From assembly GCA_009827235.1 (NCBI GenBank), contig SPMW01000009.1:1-49115 (forward strand): DNA of 49,115 nucleotides, written 5' to 3'. Position numbers and translations under genes: made by a program. Positions within the stretch are counted from its first letter, which is position 1, and each line of letters opens with the position of its first letter. Below, one piece after another: positions 1 to 9,200 of the stretch. This DNA comes from Candidatus Campylobacter infans. GTDB taxonomy: Bacteria; Campylobacterota; Campylobacteria; Campylobacterales; Campylobacteraceae. The notes under the pieces were generated by a model. It did no database searches. It was not told where the DNA came from and saw only the letters and a list, made by a program, of their open reading frames with translations.

Positions 1-290
1 AAGATATTTAATTTTCAATGCCATCAAAATTTCATAAGCACTTTAAAATTTTAAAAGGCGTAAGATTTTTTAAATTTCAAAATCGCAAGCATTTAAAATT
101 TCATAAGCATTTTGAAATTTCAAAACCACAATATTTTCTAAATTTTAAAATCACAAGATTTTGAAAATTTTAAAAGGCGTAAGATTTTTAAAATTTCGCA
201 AGCATTTGAAATTTTAAAACCACAATATTTTCTAAATTTTAAAAGCGCAAGATTTTTGAAATTTCAAAAAACGCAAGCTTTAAAATTTTA
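1..290. repeat. Degenerate AT-rich short-repeat array
   Basis: About ten or eleven imperfect units of roughly 20–27 bp run through this stretch. Each unit joins an AAATTTYAAAA-type word to a short variable word of the type CGCAAG, CACAAG, GCGTAAG or CACAAT followed by ATTTT. One 29-bp block is perfectly repeated (122–150 and 216–244, 94 bp apart). The array probably continues left of the window. No open reading frame of useful length runs through it. Repeat and spacer are not separable, so this is not a CRISPR. Function unknown. Confidence 0.7.
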
Positions 291-343
291 ATCAGTAAAA
301 TTTATAAGAGTGGAGAATTAAAATTTAAATGTAAGCAAAATTA

Positions 344-376
344 GCGCGGATTTGCGCTAGGCTACAAATCCGCTTT
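344..376 (-). terminator. Hairpin terminator downstream of nrfA
   Basis: A 9-bp perfect stem (346–354 GCGGATTTG pairs with 365–373 CAAATCCGC) has a 10-nt loop and lies 8 bases beyond the nrfA stop codon. On the plus strand it is followed directly by TTTTATATT, and on the minus strand by a weaker ATTTT run. It could therefore act in both directions. Function is inferred from position and structure. Confidence 0.55.
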
Positions 377-380
377 TATA

Positions 381-2252
381 TTATAAATCCACCTTAGGAT
401 CTATTGCTTTATGATCATAAGGTTTATTTGCCTTATCTAAATCAAGCAATTTTTGACTTGGGGCGTCATTTATGTTTGAATGCTCATAATAGCGATCGCC
501 TGCTTTATGGTTTTTGCCTGTGGCTTGGCGCGCATCGTTGGTATTTACTTTGTATTTTATATCGCCAGGATTTAGCTTTTGAATATCTTTAAAGCCTAAA
601 TCGCTAGTTTTATAATCCTTAAATTCATATTTTAGCGCAACTCCCATTAACTTAGCTTGCCCTGTTCTAATCATATCCATAGCTTGTAGCAATATACGGC
701 TAGCTTCGCGCGGACTGTGAAAGCCTGTGGAGTTTTCAGCACCTATAAAGTCGCCTCTCATTTGGCCTTTTCTGTGTAATTCTAAAATTTCAGCTAATTC
801 AGCAGAGATTTTTTTATCATCAGCCTTGCCATTAGTTTGAAATTTAGGCAATTTAGCAAGTCTTTGGCGCATATCTTGGATATCATTTATTAAGCTTACC
901 GTGGCGTATTCTACTGAGCGTAAATCAAAGGCTATTGATCTTTGAATATCGCTTATTTGGGTTTTTAAATAATCCTCGCTTTGAGTGTGGCAACTTTTAC
1001 AAGCAGCATTTATATCTTTTAGCGGTGATGTAATATTATGATTTGTCATTTTGCTTGAACCTTTTCTTACATAAGGCATATGGCAATCAGCACAACTTAC
1101 GCCATTTGCAGCATGAACTGAGCTTGAATACATCTCGCTTTCAGGGTGCTGGATTTTAAGCATTGGTGCTTTTGTAAGTTTATGCGACCAATCTTGCGGG
1201 AAGATTGAGCGAGTTTCTTGCTCATCATAATATTCATCAAACATTTCTATTCTAAATGGTTTTTTTGGCTCCCATTGTTTCCAAGGGAAAACTAGCTCAA
1301 TGCCAGCGGTTTGTATGGTGGTGGCTTGATTTCCATCGCGCCAGCTATCAAACTCATCATAGGTTTTTTGCGTGCCGTTTGTCCATTTTTTGCTAGGATC
1401 ATTTGCTATGCTTTCGCCGATTGCTTGGATTTTTGAGCCGGTTGGGCGGAAATAATACTCCACATGGCATTGTTGGCACACTAAGGTTCGCATTTGCGCT
1501 CTTGTGGCTTTTACGCCTGTAATTTCATCTTTTTCATAACCGCGCCATTTTGTAAGAGCGTTAATTAAAGCTGTGCGCGTAACGCGAAGCTCCATTGTAT
1601 TTGGCACATGGCAATCAGCACAGGCTACGCCCATTCTTTTGCCACCGTGTGGTCCGCTGTGTTCTGGGCTGTTTTCTTTTATACCATCAAGTGCTGGGAT
1701 ATTTTTGACCATAGTCCAGTATTTAGTGCTATTAAATGAAACCCATTTTTCTTGTGCGTTATCGCCTTTTGCGGCGTTATTTTCTAGCCATTTAGTCCAG
1801 CCACTATGGCAGTTCATACAAGCAGCTGGCTGACCGCCAAACCCAGCAAATCCATGAGCATTTAAAAACTCTTTATTATTTCTTGCTGTATCCATTTGAT
1901 CTACTTGAATCCAAAAATGCCCGCGCTCTTCATTAGCATCTATTGAAAATGGATATCCAGCCCAAAGAATGCTAAGTTGTGGATAGCGGATAAGCTTAGA
2001 ATATGCGTGATTGCCACCAAATTCTGTTTCAAATTCTGGCTCTTTTTCTACTGCTTTATACATATCTACATATTCTGGGAAATTTTTGCCCCATACATCA
2101 AAGCGGGGATCATCATCGCTCATCATTACGATATTTTTTGATATCGCACCTGCCATGTCAGGTTGTGCTTTTTTGCTTGAAATATCTTTATTTAGCATAA
2201 AAAAGCCGATTAAAACTATAATAGCCAAAATAGCCATTAAATTTTTTTTCAT
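381..2252 (-). CDS. nrfA: Periplasmic pentahaem cytochrome c nitrite reductase NrfA
   Basis: Catalytic subunit that reduces nitrite to ammonium with six electrons in the periplasm. The 623-aa product starts with a hydrophobic signal/anchor segment (about residues 5–21). It has five haem-binding motifs: CMNCH 145–149, CADCH 211–215, CQQCH 259–263, CADCH 387–391 and CKSCH 418–422. In most NrfA proteins the first, active-site haem has CXXCK; here it is CXXCH, a variant I recall being described for Campylobacter. The protein is longer than the roughly 480–510 aa enterobacterial and Wolinella enzymes, mainly through a C-terminal extension after about residue 510. It lies 28 bases behind nrfH in the same operon, and a hairpin follows the stop codon. 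Confidence 0.96.
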   Translation of the reverse strand: MKKNLMAILAIIVLIGFFMLNKDISSKKAQPDMAGAISKNIVMMSDDDPRFDVWGKNFPEYVDMYKAVEKEPEFETEFGGNHAYSKLIRYPQLSILWAGYPFSIDANEERGHFWIQVDQMDTARNNKEFLNAHGFAGFGGQPAACMNCHSGWTKWLENNAAKGDNAQEKWVSFNSTKYWTMVKNIPALDGIKENSPEHSGPHGGKRMGVACADCHVPNTMELRVTRTALINALTKWRGYEKDEITGVKATRAQMRTLVCQQCHVEYYFRPTGSKIQAIGESIANDPSKKWTNGTQKTYDEFDSWRDGNQATTIQTAGIELVFPWKQWEPKKPFRIEMFDEYYDEQETRSIFPQDWSHKLTKAPMLKIQHPESEMYSSSVHAANGVSCADCHMPYVRKGSSKMTNHNITSPLKDINAACKSCHTQSEDYLKTQISDIQRSIAFDLRSVEYATVSLINDIQDMRQRLAKLPKFQTNGKADDKKISAELAEILELHRKGQMRGDFIGAENSTGFHSPREASRILLQAMDMIRTGQAKLMGVALKYEFKDYKTSDLGFKDIQKLNPGDIKYKVNTNDARQATGKNHKAGDRYYEHSNINDAPSQKLLDLDKANKPYDHKAIDPKVDL

Positions 2253-2280
2253 TTTTTGTCCTTTCTTAAAATTTGTAAAT

Positions 2281-2781
2281 CTAAAAACCGCGTGTGTGGC
2301 CTACGCTTGGATGGCATTTAACACAGCTTAGTTGAGAGTTTTTGTGATTTACATCAGTGGTTGGATTTACCACAGCAGCTGTCATTTGTAAATGGCAACG
2401 AACGCAATTATTTTGCACATTTACCTTGCTAATGGAAGTAGCACTAAAATGCTGTGGCAAATCATCTAGCTTGAAGGTAAAGGCATAAGCGTGTGTTAGG
2501 CCACTTCTGGCTTTGTCTATCCATTTGCTAATAAACTCATGCGGCAAGTGGCAGTCATTACAGCTAGCACGCGGTTTGCCATTGATTTCTAAGCTGTGGC
2601 TACTTTTTTGCCAGCTAGCATAAACATCATTCATCACATGGCAGTTATTACAGGCTGAGCTATCATCGCTAAGATACGACATTGCGCGAGCGTTATGGAG
2701 AGTGTATCCTATAACAGCGAGCAAAACACAAGCAATTACTAACACCCAAGCAAAGGTGGAATTATTTGTTTTACCTTGCAC
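2281..2781 (-). CDS. nrfH: NapC/NirT-type tetrahaem quinol dehydrogenase NrfH
   Basis: Membrane-anchored cytochrome that passes electrons from menaquinol to NrfA. The 166-aa product has one N-terminal transmembrane helix (about residues 11–28) and four CXXCH haem motifs: CNNCH 44–48, CNDCH 74–78, CVRCH 126–130 and CVKCH 153–157. It starts with GTG at 2781, preceded by a perfect AGGAGG ribosome-binding site. It is the first gene of the nrfHA pair. Length and motif count fit NrfH well. Confidence 0.95.
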   Translation of the reverse strand: MQGKTNNSTFAWVLVIACVLLAVIGYTLHNARAMSYLSDDSSACNNCHVMNDVYASWQKSSHSLEINGKPRASCNDCHLPHEFISKWIDKARSGLTHAYAFTFKLDDLPQHFSATSISKVNVQNNCVRCHLQMTAAVVNPTTDVNHKNSQLSCVKCHPSVGHTRGF

Positions 2782-2816
2782 TTTATCCTCCTTTCTAAAA
2801 GTTAAGTTGCGAGCTG

Positions 2817-2846
2817 ATTTTAAATAAATTATTAGCTAAAAGTCAA
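2817..2846 (-). promoter_or_regulatory. Candidate promoter of nrfHA
   Basis: On the minus strand, TTGACT (2841–2846) and TAAAAT (2817–2822) are separated by 18 bp, 36 bp upstream of the nrfH GTG. The whole 2782–2986 gap is very AT-rich and holds other weaker TATA-like words, so the exact start is uncertain. I did not find a clear FNR- or NssR-type operator by eye. Confidence 0.4.
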
Positions 2847-2986
2847 TAAAAACAATATAAAAAGTATAAAATTTTTTAATATCTACTTTGATATTTAAAA
2901 AATATTTATTTTTAGTTTTAAAATTTATCTGTGATAAAAGATAAAATATTATTAACTTAAAAAACTAATAAATTTTAAAACTTCGC

Positions 2987-2992
2987 TATAAT
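2987..2992 (+). promoter_or_regulatory. TATAAT −10 element of the type ISP fragment gene
   Basis: A perfect TATAAT preceded by CGC lies 24 bp before the ATG at 3017. This would give a short leader of about 18 nt. The sequence upstream is T/A-rich without a clear −35, as is usual for Campylobacter sigma-70 promoters. It suggests that the truncated gene is transcribed on its own. Confidence 0.5.
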
Positions 2993-3016
2993 TTCACAAA
3001 AACACAAAGAGCCATA

Positions 3017-4636
3017 ATGATCAAAATCGCTAGCAATTTTTTAGAGCGCGCCATAAATGAACTTAAAAATACAAATTTTAAATCAAAAAATCCCCTAATA
3101 ATCCAAGCGGAGCAAATCTCAATCCCAAAAGACGAAATAAACGAACTCTTAGCCCAAGCAAGAGAGTATTTTGTAAGCCCATTAAGCAAGGCTCCATTTT
3201 GCATAAAAAGAGGCGATAAAGTGCTAATAGAGCGTAATTTACGCGTTTTGCGCGATGAAAGCACTTATTTTGTGCTTAAAGCCTTAAAGAGTTTTGAAAG
3301 TAGCAAAGATGGCGGAATTTTAGCTTTTATATCAAATAACGGCTTTATTGATAACGCAACTGCTAGGGCGTTTAGATTTTGGCTAATGCAAAACTTAGAT
3401 GAAATTTACATTTTAAACTTGCATGGCAACACGAGAAAACGCGAATATGACGCACAAGGCGCAGTAGATGAAAATCCATTTTCTTTGATGAATGGCGCAA
3501 GCATTAGCGTGTTTGTGAAAAAATCACCACAAAAAAGTTTAGAGAAGCTAGCAGATGTTTATTGCTGCGATATCTTAGGCAGTAGAGCTAGAAAATTAGA
3601 GTTTTTACAAAAGGCTAGCCTAAAAAGTGAAAATTTTATAAAAATAAATCCGCACGAGCCTTATTTTTTCTTTAATAACGACAGCAAACAAAACGAAAAC
3701 TATTGTAAATTTTATGGCATAGCTGATATTTTTGATATTCACGGCAGCGGGATTCAAAGTGGCAATGATAGCCTTTTAGTGGCTATGGACGAGCTAGGTT
3801 TAAAAGCAAAAATCAGCGCGCATTATGGCTCATTTAACCCAAAAAGCGTTCAAAAGATTATGTATAGACCTTATGATTTACGCTATGTTTATTATGATAA
3901 TAAAATACAGCGCCCAAGAACAACTTTAATGCGACATTTGCTAGGCCGTAATAATCTAGCCTTGCATGTAAGTCGCCAAGCAAAATTAAGCGGGGCGTGG
4001 GATTTTTGCTTTGTTAGTGAAATTTTAACTCAAAGGTGCTTGCTAGGTGGCGGAAATACCGGTGCTGGCATTATTTGGCCACTTTATGTGTATGATCAAA
4101 ATGGCAATGCTAGCTCAAATATTGGCTTATTTTTTTTAGAAAAATTAAGCAAAATTTGTGGGCGCGAAATCAGCCCAAAAGATGCGTTTTGCTACATTTA
4201 TGCTACGCTAAATCATAAAATTTATCGCGCTAAATACGAAAACGAATTAAAGCTAGATTTTGCCAGAGTGCCTTTGCCAAAAGATGATAAATGCTTTGAA
4301 AAGCTTTGCGATTTAGGCTCTAAACTAATAGATACTCAACTTTTAAAAAATTTAAAGGCAGTAAATTTTGAATACAAAAGAGAAAAAAATGATGAAATTT
4401 CATCTAATCCGCTTTATGCAAAGGGCGGAATTTTTATAAATTCTAGCTTATTTTATCCTTGTAAAATTGATGTTTGGCAGTGGAGCATTGGCGGTGGTAG
4501 CGTGCTTGTTAGATATTTAAAAGCTAGAAAAGGCTTAAAATTAGATAAAGAATATTTTGGGATTTTAATAAGCCTAGCTAGTAGAAGTTTGGAGCTTATA
4601 GGGCAAATTAGTGCTGTGAGCTTTGCGGAATTTTAA
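3017..4636 (+). CDS. C-terminal half of a type ISP restriction-modification enzyme (probable remnant)
   Basis: The 539-aa product resembles the methyltransferase-core end plus target-recognition half of large type ISP (LlaBIII-like) enzymes. Visible marks are GILAFISNNGFIDN (residues ~98–111), the MYRPYDLRYVYYD segment (~290–303) that opens the recognition domain, and a C-terminal VWQWSIGGGSVLVRYLKARKG block. The nuclease, helicase and SAM-binding motif I regions are absent, since only about 60 residues precede the expected catalytic motif. Where NPPY/F should be, the sequence reads KAPF (residues ~57–60). It is therefore probably not an active methyltransferase. The frame is open throughout and has its own −10. 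Its last 29 bp overlap the convergent GT9 gene. A short independent family is the alternative. Confidence 0.7.
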   Translation: MIKIASNFLERAINELKNTNFKSKNPLIIQAEQISIPKDEINELLAQAREYFVSPLSKAPFCIKRGDKVLIERNLRVLRDESTYFVLKALKSFESSKDGGILAFISNNGFIDNATARAFRFWLMQNLDEIYILNLHGNTRKREYDAQGAVDENPFSLMNGASISVFVKKSPQKSLEKLADVYCCDILGSRARKLEFLQKASLKSENFIKINPHEPYFFFNNDSKQNENYCKFYGIADIFDIHGSGIQSGNDSLLVAMDELGLKAKISAHYGSFNPKSVQKIMYRPYDLRYVYYDNKIQRPRTTLMRHLLGRNNLALHVSRQAKLSGAWDFCFVSEILTQRCLLGGGNTGAGIIWPLYVYDQNGNASSNIGLFFLEKLSKICGREISPKDAFCYIYATLNHKIYRAKYENELKLDFARVPLPKDDKCFEKLCDLGSKLIDTQLLKNLKAVNFEYKREKNDEISSNPLYAKGGIFINSSLFYPCKIDVWQWSIGGGSVLVRYLKARKGLKLDKEYFGILISLASRSLELIGQISAVSFAEF

Positions 4637-5765
4637 AATTTATTATCAATAAACTTAAAAAATCCTTTATAGCCTTTATTTGTGCGTTATTTAGCGTAAA
4701 ATACTCGCTTGCATCGCGCTCATAAATGGTATCAAAAACGGCAGTAAATGGAGCCAAATCGCTTTTTAGCACCAAAGAATTATTTACGCCTCTTTGCTCA
4801 GCACAAAAACAAGGTCCCATAAAGCAAATGCTTGGGACATTCATAGTGTCTGCGATGTAGTAATTACCAGTATCTGAGCTTATGTAAGCTTGCATTTTGC
4901 CTATGTAAAAGGCTAGCTCATTTAGTGGGATTTTATTGATTAAACAAACTAGCTCCAAGCCTGATGTGTTGATGTTTTGTAGGTATTTTAGCTCATCACC
5001 TACACCAAAAATATAAATCTTTACCCCATTAAATTCTTTTAAAATTTTAAAAATTTGCTCCCAGCTTTGCTTGCTAATTGTTTTTATTTTATTGCCAGCA
5101 CTTAAAGAAATGCCGATTTTAAAGGCTTTTTCATCAAGACTTAGCAAATTTTGTGGGATTAAAACTGGCTTTTGTAAGCATTTTTTATAGGGCAAATTTA
5201 CAGAACTTATGAAAAAATCCTTGCTGTTTTTGGCTAAATTCTGAGCTTGATTTATGCATTGTTTAAAATTTGTAAGATCTGCGTTAAACATTTTTAAATA
5301 AGTAAGCAAGCTTAGATCGTTTTTAGTGTGATTTATAAGCTTAATACCACGACTTAAAAGCACAAAAGCTGAGCTATTTTTATAATGGCTGATTGAAAAA
5401 ACTTCGCTTGCAAAAGCGCATTTAGCCAAAAATAAATTATAATTATTTGGCATTAAAACATAGATTTTTTGATAATTGTTTTTATAAATTTTAAAAGCAA
5501 GCAAGAATTTTTTAAGACCTTTTTTATAGTCATTTATCAAAAATACGCGCTCTATTCGTTCATCATTTGCGCTAAAAGCTAGATTTATTTTATCAAGCAC
5601 GATATCAAAGGGCGCGTTTTTACTAGCAAGATCAAAAACCACGCTAGAATTAGCATAATCGCCGATCTTAGCTGTTTGTATCAGCAAAATTTTATGTGAT
5701 TTTTTGCGAAAAATAGATAAAATCGCAAGAACTAGATAAAGTAAATAATAATAAAAAACATACAT
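4608..5765 (-). CDS. Glycosyltransferase family 9 (heptosyltransferase-like) protein
   Basis: About 385 aa, with an N-terminal hydrophobic stretch, then KILLIQTAKIGDYANS, which matches the GT9 nucleotide-fold start. The C-terminal half carries ISLSAGNKIKTISKQSW and an SSDTGNYYIADTMNVPSICFMGP segment, the GT9 donor-binding region (D-T-G-x-x-H in most members; here Tyr replaces the usual His). A likely role is adding heptose or another sugar to lipooligosaccharide. I chose ATG at 5765, preceded by AAAAGG, over a TTG at 5792 that has no ribosome-binding site and overlaps a TACAAT −10-like word. The gene diverges from a second GT9 gene and converges on the type ISP fragment. Donor and acceptor are unknown. 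Confidence 0.8.
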   Translation of the reverse strand: MYVFYYYLLYLVLAILSIFRKKSHKILLIQTAKIGDYANSSVVFDLASKNAPFDIVLDKINLAFSANDERIERVFLINDYKKGLKKFLLAFKIYKNNYQKIYVLMPNNYNLFLAKCAFASEVFSISHYKNSSAFVLLSRGIKLINHTKNDLSLLTYLKMFNADLTNFKQCINQAQNLAKNSKDFFISSVNLPYKKCLQKPVLIPQNLLSLDEKAFKIGISLSAGNKIKTISKQSWEQIFKILKEFNGVKIYIFGVGDELKYLQNINTSGLELVCLINKIPLNELAFYIGKMQAYISSDTGNYYIADTMNVPSICFMGPCFCAEQRGVNNSLVLKSDLAPFTAVFDTIYERDASEYFTLNNAQIKAIKDFLSLLIINFKIPQSSQH

Positions 5766-5804
5766 CACAAGCCTTTTGGCATATTGTAGCAAATTAGGAT
5801 AAAA

Positions 5805-6920
5805 ATGAAACTTAGCATAATTTTACTTAGATTTTTAATGCGAAAAAAGCGTGTCATAAAAGGGCTTGCGCCACAAAATTTAAATCATATTTGCGTGTTT
5901 TCAAATACCGCAATAGGCGATACTTTATTTAACACGCCAGTATTTAGGGAGCTAAAAAAAGCCTACCCAAAAAGCAAAATCACAGCGATTTTAAACCCTA
6001 AAAACGCCAGTTTATTTGCCACAAATCCAAATATAGATGAAATTTTATTATACGATGGGCGTTGGCGCGGGTTTTTTAAAATTTTAAAAGAGCTAAAAAA
6101 AAGAAAATGCCAAGTGGCTTTACTTTTGCATTCAAATGAGCCACAAGCTACGCCACTGGCGGTATTTGCTGGGATTGAATACATCTATAAATTCCCAAAT
6201 GATAAAAATGAGTTTAATTTTTGGCATTCAAACGCGCCTATGGGGCTTGAAAAGCTACAATACGCGGCGCTTAATAGATTAAGGGTGCTTGAATTTTTGG
6301 GAGTTTATACTAAAAACTCGCGCTTAGAGCTTTTTTTACAAAATAACGATAAAAAAGATGCTTTGCTTTGGTTGCAATCCCTAAAAAACGAGCTTTGCTT
6401 TAAAAATGGCGCTTTTTTTATAGGTTTTAATTTAGGCGCTAGCAATCTTTCTAGGCAGTGGTTTATTTTTAAATGGGTTGAGCTTGCTTTGATGCTTTTA
6501 AAGCACGAAAATATCGTTATTATCTTAACAGGCGCGCCAAATGAAAAAAAGCTTGCTTTAAATTTTAAACAAGAGCTTTTGGCAAAATTAGAGCAAAAAG
6601 AGCTTATAAAACGCGTTTGCGATGCTAGCGGAGAGTTTAGCTTAAATGGGGCTGCTAGGCTAATAGGCGGGCTTGATTTATTCATCAGCGCAGATACTGG
6701 CCCATTTCACATAGCAGTGGCATTAAAAACGCCAAGCATTACGCTGTTTGCAGTGGCTGAGCCATTAGCTTCTATGCCAAATTATGATGAAAATTTGCAT
6801 TTTTTTATCAAAAAACCACGCACTTGCGCGCCTTGTGTTGGCAAAAATTGCAAATATCAAAAATGTATGCTACAAATAAACGCGCAAGAAGTGTATGAGC
6901 TTTGTAAAAAATGGCTTTGA
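5805..6920 (+). CDS. Glycosyltransferase family 9, WaaF-type heptosyltransferase
   Basis: The 371-aa product has the GT9 N-terminal motif SNTAIGDTLFNTPVFRELK (GDT at 38–40) and the C-terminal SADTGPFHIAVALKTPSITLF block with the conserved D-T-G-P-x-H. A late cysteine cluster, CAPCVGKNCKYQKCM, is typical of ADP-heptose:LPS heptosyltransferase II-type proteins. It would act on the cytoplasmic face of the inner membrane in core oligosaccharide assembly. ATG at 5805 is preceded by AGGA at the right spacing. It is divergent from the other GT9 gene with only 39 bp between the chosen starts, so the two promoters must overlap. Not adjacent to a recognisable LOS cluster here, so I give no symbol. Confidence 0.83.
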   Translation: MKLSIILLRFLMRKKRVIKGLAPQNLNHICVFSNTAIGDTLFNTPVFRELKKAYPKSKITAILNPKNASLFATNPNIDEILLYDGRWRGFFKILKELKKRKCQVALLLHSNEPQATPLAVFAGIEYIYKFPNDKNEFNFWHSNAPMGLEKLQYAALNRLRVLEFLGVYTKNSRLELFLQNNDKKDALLWLQSLKNELCFKNGAFFIGFNLGASNLSRQWFIFKWVELALMLLKHENIVIILTGAPNEKKLALNFKQELLAKLEQKELIKRVCDASGEFSLNGAARLIGGLDLFISADTGPFHIAVALKTPSITLFAVAEPLASMPNYDENLHFFIKKPRTCAPCVGKNCKYQKCMLQINAQEVYELCKKWL

Positions 6921-7195
6921 AATTTATTTTGGTTTAATTATATTTGCTAATGTCTTTGCTTTAACCTATTATATATTAAAGCGCAAAGGGCGCGCTAATA
7001 TGAGATTTAATTTAAAATTAAACTTAGAGCGCATATTTAATTATTGTATTTTGAAAAATAAAATTTAAGCAAATTTTAAAATCAAGTCAAAAAGCTTGCT
7101 TTAAATTTCAAAATTTAGGTTTAAATTAATCTTTTAAAGCGCATTTAGCTTTAAGCCCTGCGCTAAAAATTAGTCCTTAGAATATGAAATAAGCG
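6921..7195. other. Intergenic region between convergent GT9 gene and fabH
   Basis: A 275-bp gap with no open frame that looks like a gene. It contains an AGCGC/GCGCT inverted repeat (6980–6996) without a T-run, AT-rich words similar to those at the left edge, and the hairpin listed at 7138–7164. Confidence 0.6.
7138..7164 (-). terminator. Candidate terminator behind fabH
   Basis: AGCGCA (7138–7143) pairs with TGCGCT (7159–7164) around a 15-nt loop, about 32 bp beyond the fabH stop. On the minus strand the stem is followed by TTTAAAAG. The stem is short and the T-run poor, so this is a weak call. Confidence 0.35.
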
Positions 7196-8188
7196 TTATT
7201 TGCCACCAAATCTAAGCAAGGCAGCACCCCATGTAAAGCCACCGCCAAAAGCATCAAGCAAGCATAAATTGCCTTGTTTTAATCTGCCTTGTTCGTATGC
7301 GTCATTCATTGCCATAGGGATACTAGCTGCGCTTGTGTTGCCATATTTTTCTACTGTTGTAAAGCATTGCTCATCGCTTAACCCAAGGCGTTCTTGAACT
7401 GCTGTGATGATGCGTAAATTTGCTTGATGAGGTATGAATAAATCAATATCCTCAGCTTGTAGATTGTTTTTTTCTATTATATTAGAAGCTTCGTCCATTA
7501 GCGTATTTACCGCTATTTTAAAGACTTCATTACCCATCATTTTTACATAATTTTGTTTGTCTTGTATGTTTTGGGCTGTGGCTGGGTAACGCCCAGCAAA
7601 ACCAGGCGTAATCAATAAATCGCCCTTAAAGCCATCGCTGCCGACATTTACATCTATTATGGTGTTGTTATCCTCAGCTACGCTTACTACGCCAGCGCCA
7701 GCACCATCGCCAAAAAGCACGCAAGTAGAGCGATCGCTCCAATCAATTATGCTACTTAGTTTTTCGGCTCCAATGATTAAAACATTGCGTTTTGTGCCAC
7801 TTTCTATTAGGGATTTTGCGATATTAAGCGCGTATAAAAAGCCAGAGCAAGCCGCTTGTATATCAAAGCTCATAATACCGGTTATTTCAAGGTTTTTGCT
7901 TATTATGTTTGCGGTTGATGGCATACAAAAATAATCAGGCGAAATAGTCGCACAAATAATAGCATCGATATCTTTTGTGCTTAGATTTGCGCGCTCTATG
8001 GCTAATTTCGCGGCCTTTGTTGCCATATCGCTTGTGTATTCGTTATCTTTGGCTATGTGGCGGGTTTTGATACCGGTGCGCTTTATTATCCAATCGTTAT
8101 TGGTTTCTACCATTTTTTCTAAGTCAAAATTGCTTAGAATTTTTTCAGGGATATAAGATGCGATTGATTTTAGTGTTGCTTTTTTCAT
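7196..8188 (-). CDS. fabH: 3-oxoacyl-ACP synthase III (KAS III)
   Basis: Starts fatty-acid synthesis by condensing acetyl-CoA with malonyl-ACP in the cytoplasm. The 330-aa length is normal. The catalytic triad is complete: Cys114 in [10 protein letters not shown], His254 in PHQANLRI and Asn284 in YGNTSAAS. The start overlaps the plsX stop by 4 bp (ATGA), so translation is probably coupled. It is the last gene of the ndk–DUF177–rpmF–plsX–fabH run. Confidence 0.97.
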   Translation of the reverse strand: MKKATLKSIASYIPEKILSNFDLEKMVETNNDWIIKRTGIKTRHIAKDNEYTSDMATKAAKLAIERANLSTKDIDAIICATISPDYFCMPSTANIISKNLEITGIMSFDIQAACSGFLYALNIAKSLIESGTKRNVLIIGAEKLSSIIDWSDRSTCVLFGDGAGAGVVSVAEDNNTIIDVNVGSDGFKGDLLITPGFAGRYPATAQNIQDKQNYVKMMGNEVFKIAVNTLMDEASNIIEKNNLQAEDIDLFIPHQANLRIITAVQERLGLSDEQCFTTVEKYGNTSAASIPMAMNDAYEQGRLKQGNLCLLDAFGGGFTWGAALLRFGGK

Positions 8189-9198
8189 TGATTTTCTTGA
8201 AAATTTAATTTGGCGTATTCTTCAAGGCTGTTTTCTATGACAGCGTTTATATTGGAATTTGAAAATTTTATTGCTTGAAAAATCGCATTTTTAATAGCTT
8301 TTGGGCTAGATTTGCCATGGCTTATTATGGTGCATTTTTTCACACCTAAAAGCGGAGCGCCGCCGTATTCATCGTAGTCAATATCAGCCTTTAAACGCTT
8401 AAATGCTCGCTTTAAAAATACAGCTGCGATAGTAGCAAGAGCGGATTCTTTGATATTTCTTTTAATTATCTTACCTATGCTTGAAGCTAAGCCCTCGCTG
8501 GTTTTTAATAAAATATTACCGACAAAACCATCACAAACTATCACATCTACGCTTGCATCAAAGATTTGATTGCCTTCTACATTGCCTATAAAATTTGGCG
8601 TGCTTTTTAGCATTGAAAATGTAGCTTTTACAGCTTCATTGCCTTTACAATCTTCTTCGCCATTGCTTAGAAGTCCTATTCTTGGCTTGTTTATATGTAA
8701 AATTTCTTTTGCATAAGCCTCACCCATAATCGCAAACTCAAATAAATGCTCAGCCTTACAATCTACATTTGCACCCACATCTAAAACTAAGGTCAATTTA
8801 CCCCGTTTAGTAGTAGGCATAAGCGTAGCAATAGGCGGACGAGATACACCATTAAGGCGTCCAATGCGTAAGGTAGCAAGACTCATTGTAGCTCCGCTAT
8901 GTCCTGCTGATACTAGCGCATCGGCTTTATTTTCGCGCACTAATTCTGTGGCTATATATATTGAGCTTTGCTTGCGTTTTAGTGCCTCTGTGGCTTGCTC
9001 TGCCATATCAAAAACATCGCTTGCTGGCTCAAAGCTTATATTTTTTAACGCTTTTTTTGGTATTAGTGGGCGAATTTTATCTTCATCACCTACTAAAATA
9101 GCGTGAAATTCAGCTTGTTTTAAGGCTTGTAAAACGCCATTTACTATTGGTTCGGGGCCAAAATCCCCGCCCATAGCATCTATTGCTATGCGTGGCAT
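8185..9198 (-). CDS. plsX: Phosphate acyltransferase PlsX
   Basis: Converts acyl-ACP to acyl-phosphate for phosphatidic acid synthesis at the inner membrane. The 337-aa product opens with the family signature [18 protein letters not shown] and has [12 protein letters not shown] and [13 protein letters not shown] blocks typical of PlsX. ATG at 9198 follows the rpmF stop by 2 bases. It overlaps fabH by 4 bp, the classic rpmF–plsX–fabH arrangement. Confidence 0.97.
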   Translation of the reverse strand: MPRIAIDAMGGDFGPEPIVNGVLQALKQAEFHAILVGDEDKIRPLIPKKALKNISFEPASDVFDMAEQATEALKRKQSSIYIATELVRENKADALVSAGHSGATMSLATLRIGRLNGVSRPPIATLMPTTKRGKLTLVLDVGANVDCKAEHLFEFAIMGEAYAKEILHINKPRIGLLSNGEEDCKGNEAVKATFSMLKSTPNFIGNVEGNQIFDASVDVIVCDGFVGNILLKTSEGLASSIGKIIKRNIKESALATIAAVFLKRAFKRLKADIDYDEYGGAPLLGVKKCTIISHGKSSPKAIKNAIFQAIKFSNSNINAVIENSLEEYAKLNFQENQ

Positions 9199-9200
9199 TG

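Noticed and set aside
1..290. Possible CRISPR array at the left edge
   Set aside because: Units are degenerate, vary in length, have no unique spacers and no cas genes are near.
3017..4636. A working restriction-modification system
   Set aside because: Nuclease, helicase and SAM-binding parts are missing and no other R-M gene adjoins.
5766..5792. TTG start of the minus-strand GT9 gene at 5792
   Set aside because: No ribosome-binding site precedes it and it overlaps a TACAAT word; ATG 5765 has AAAAGG at good spacing.
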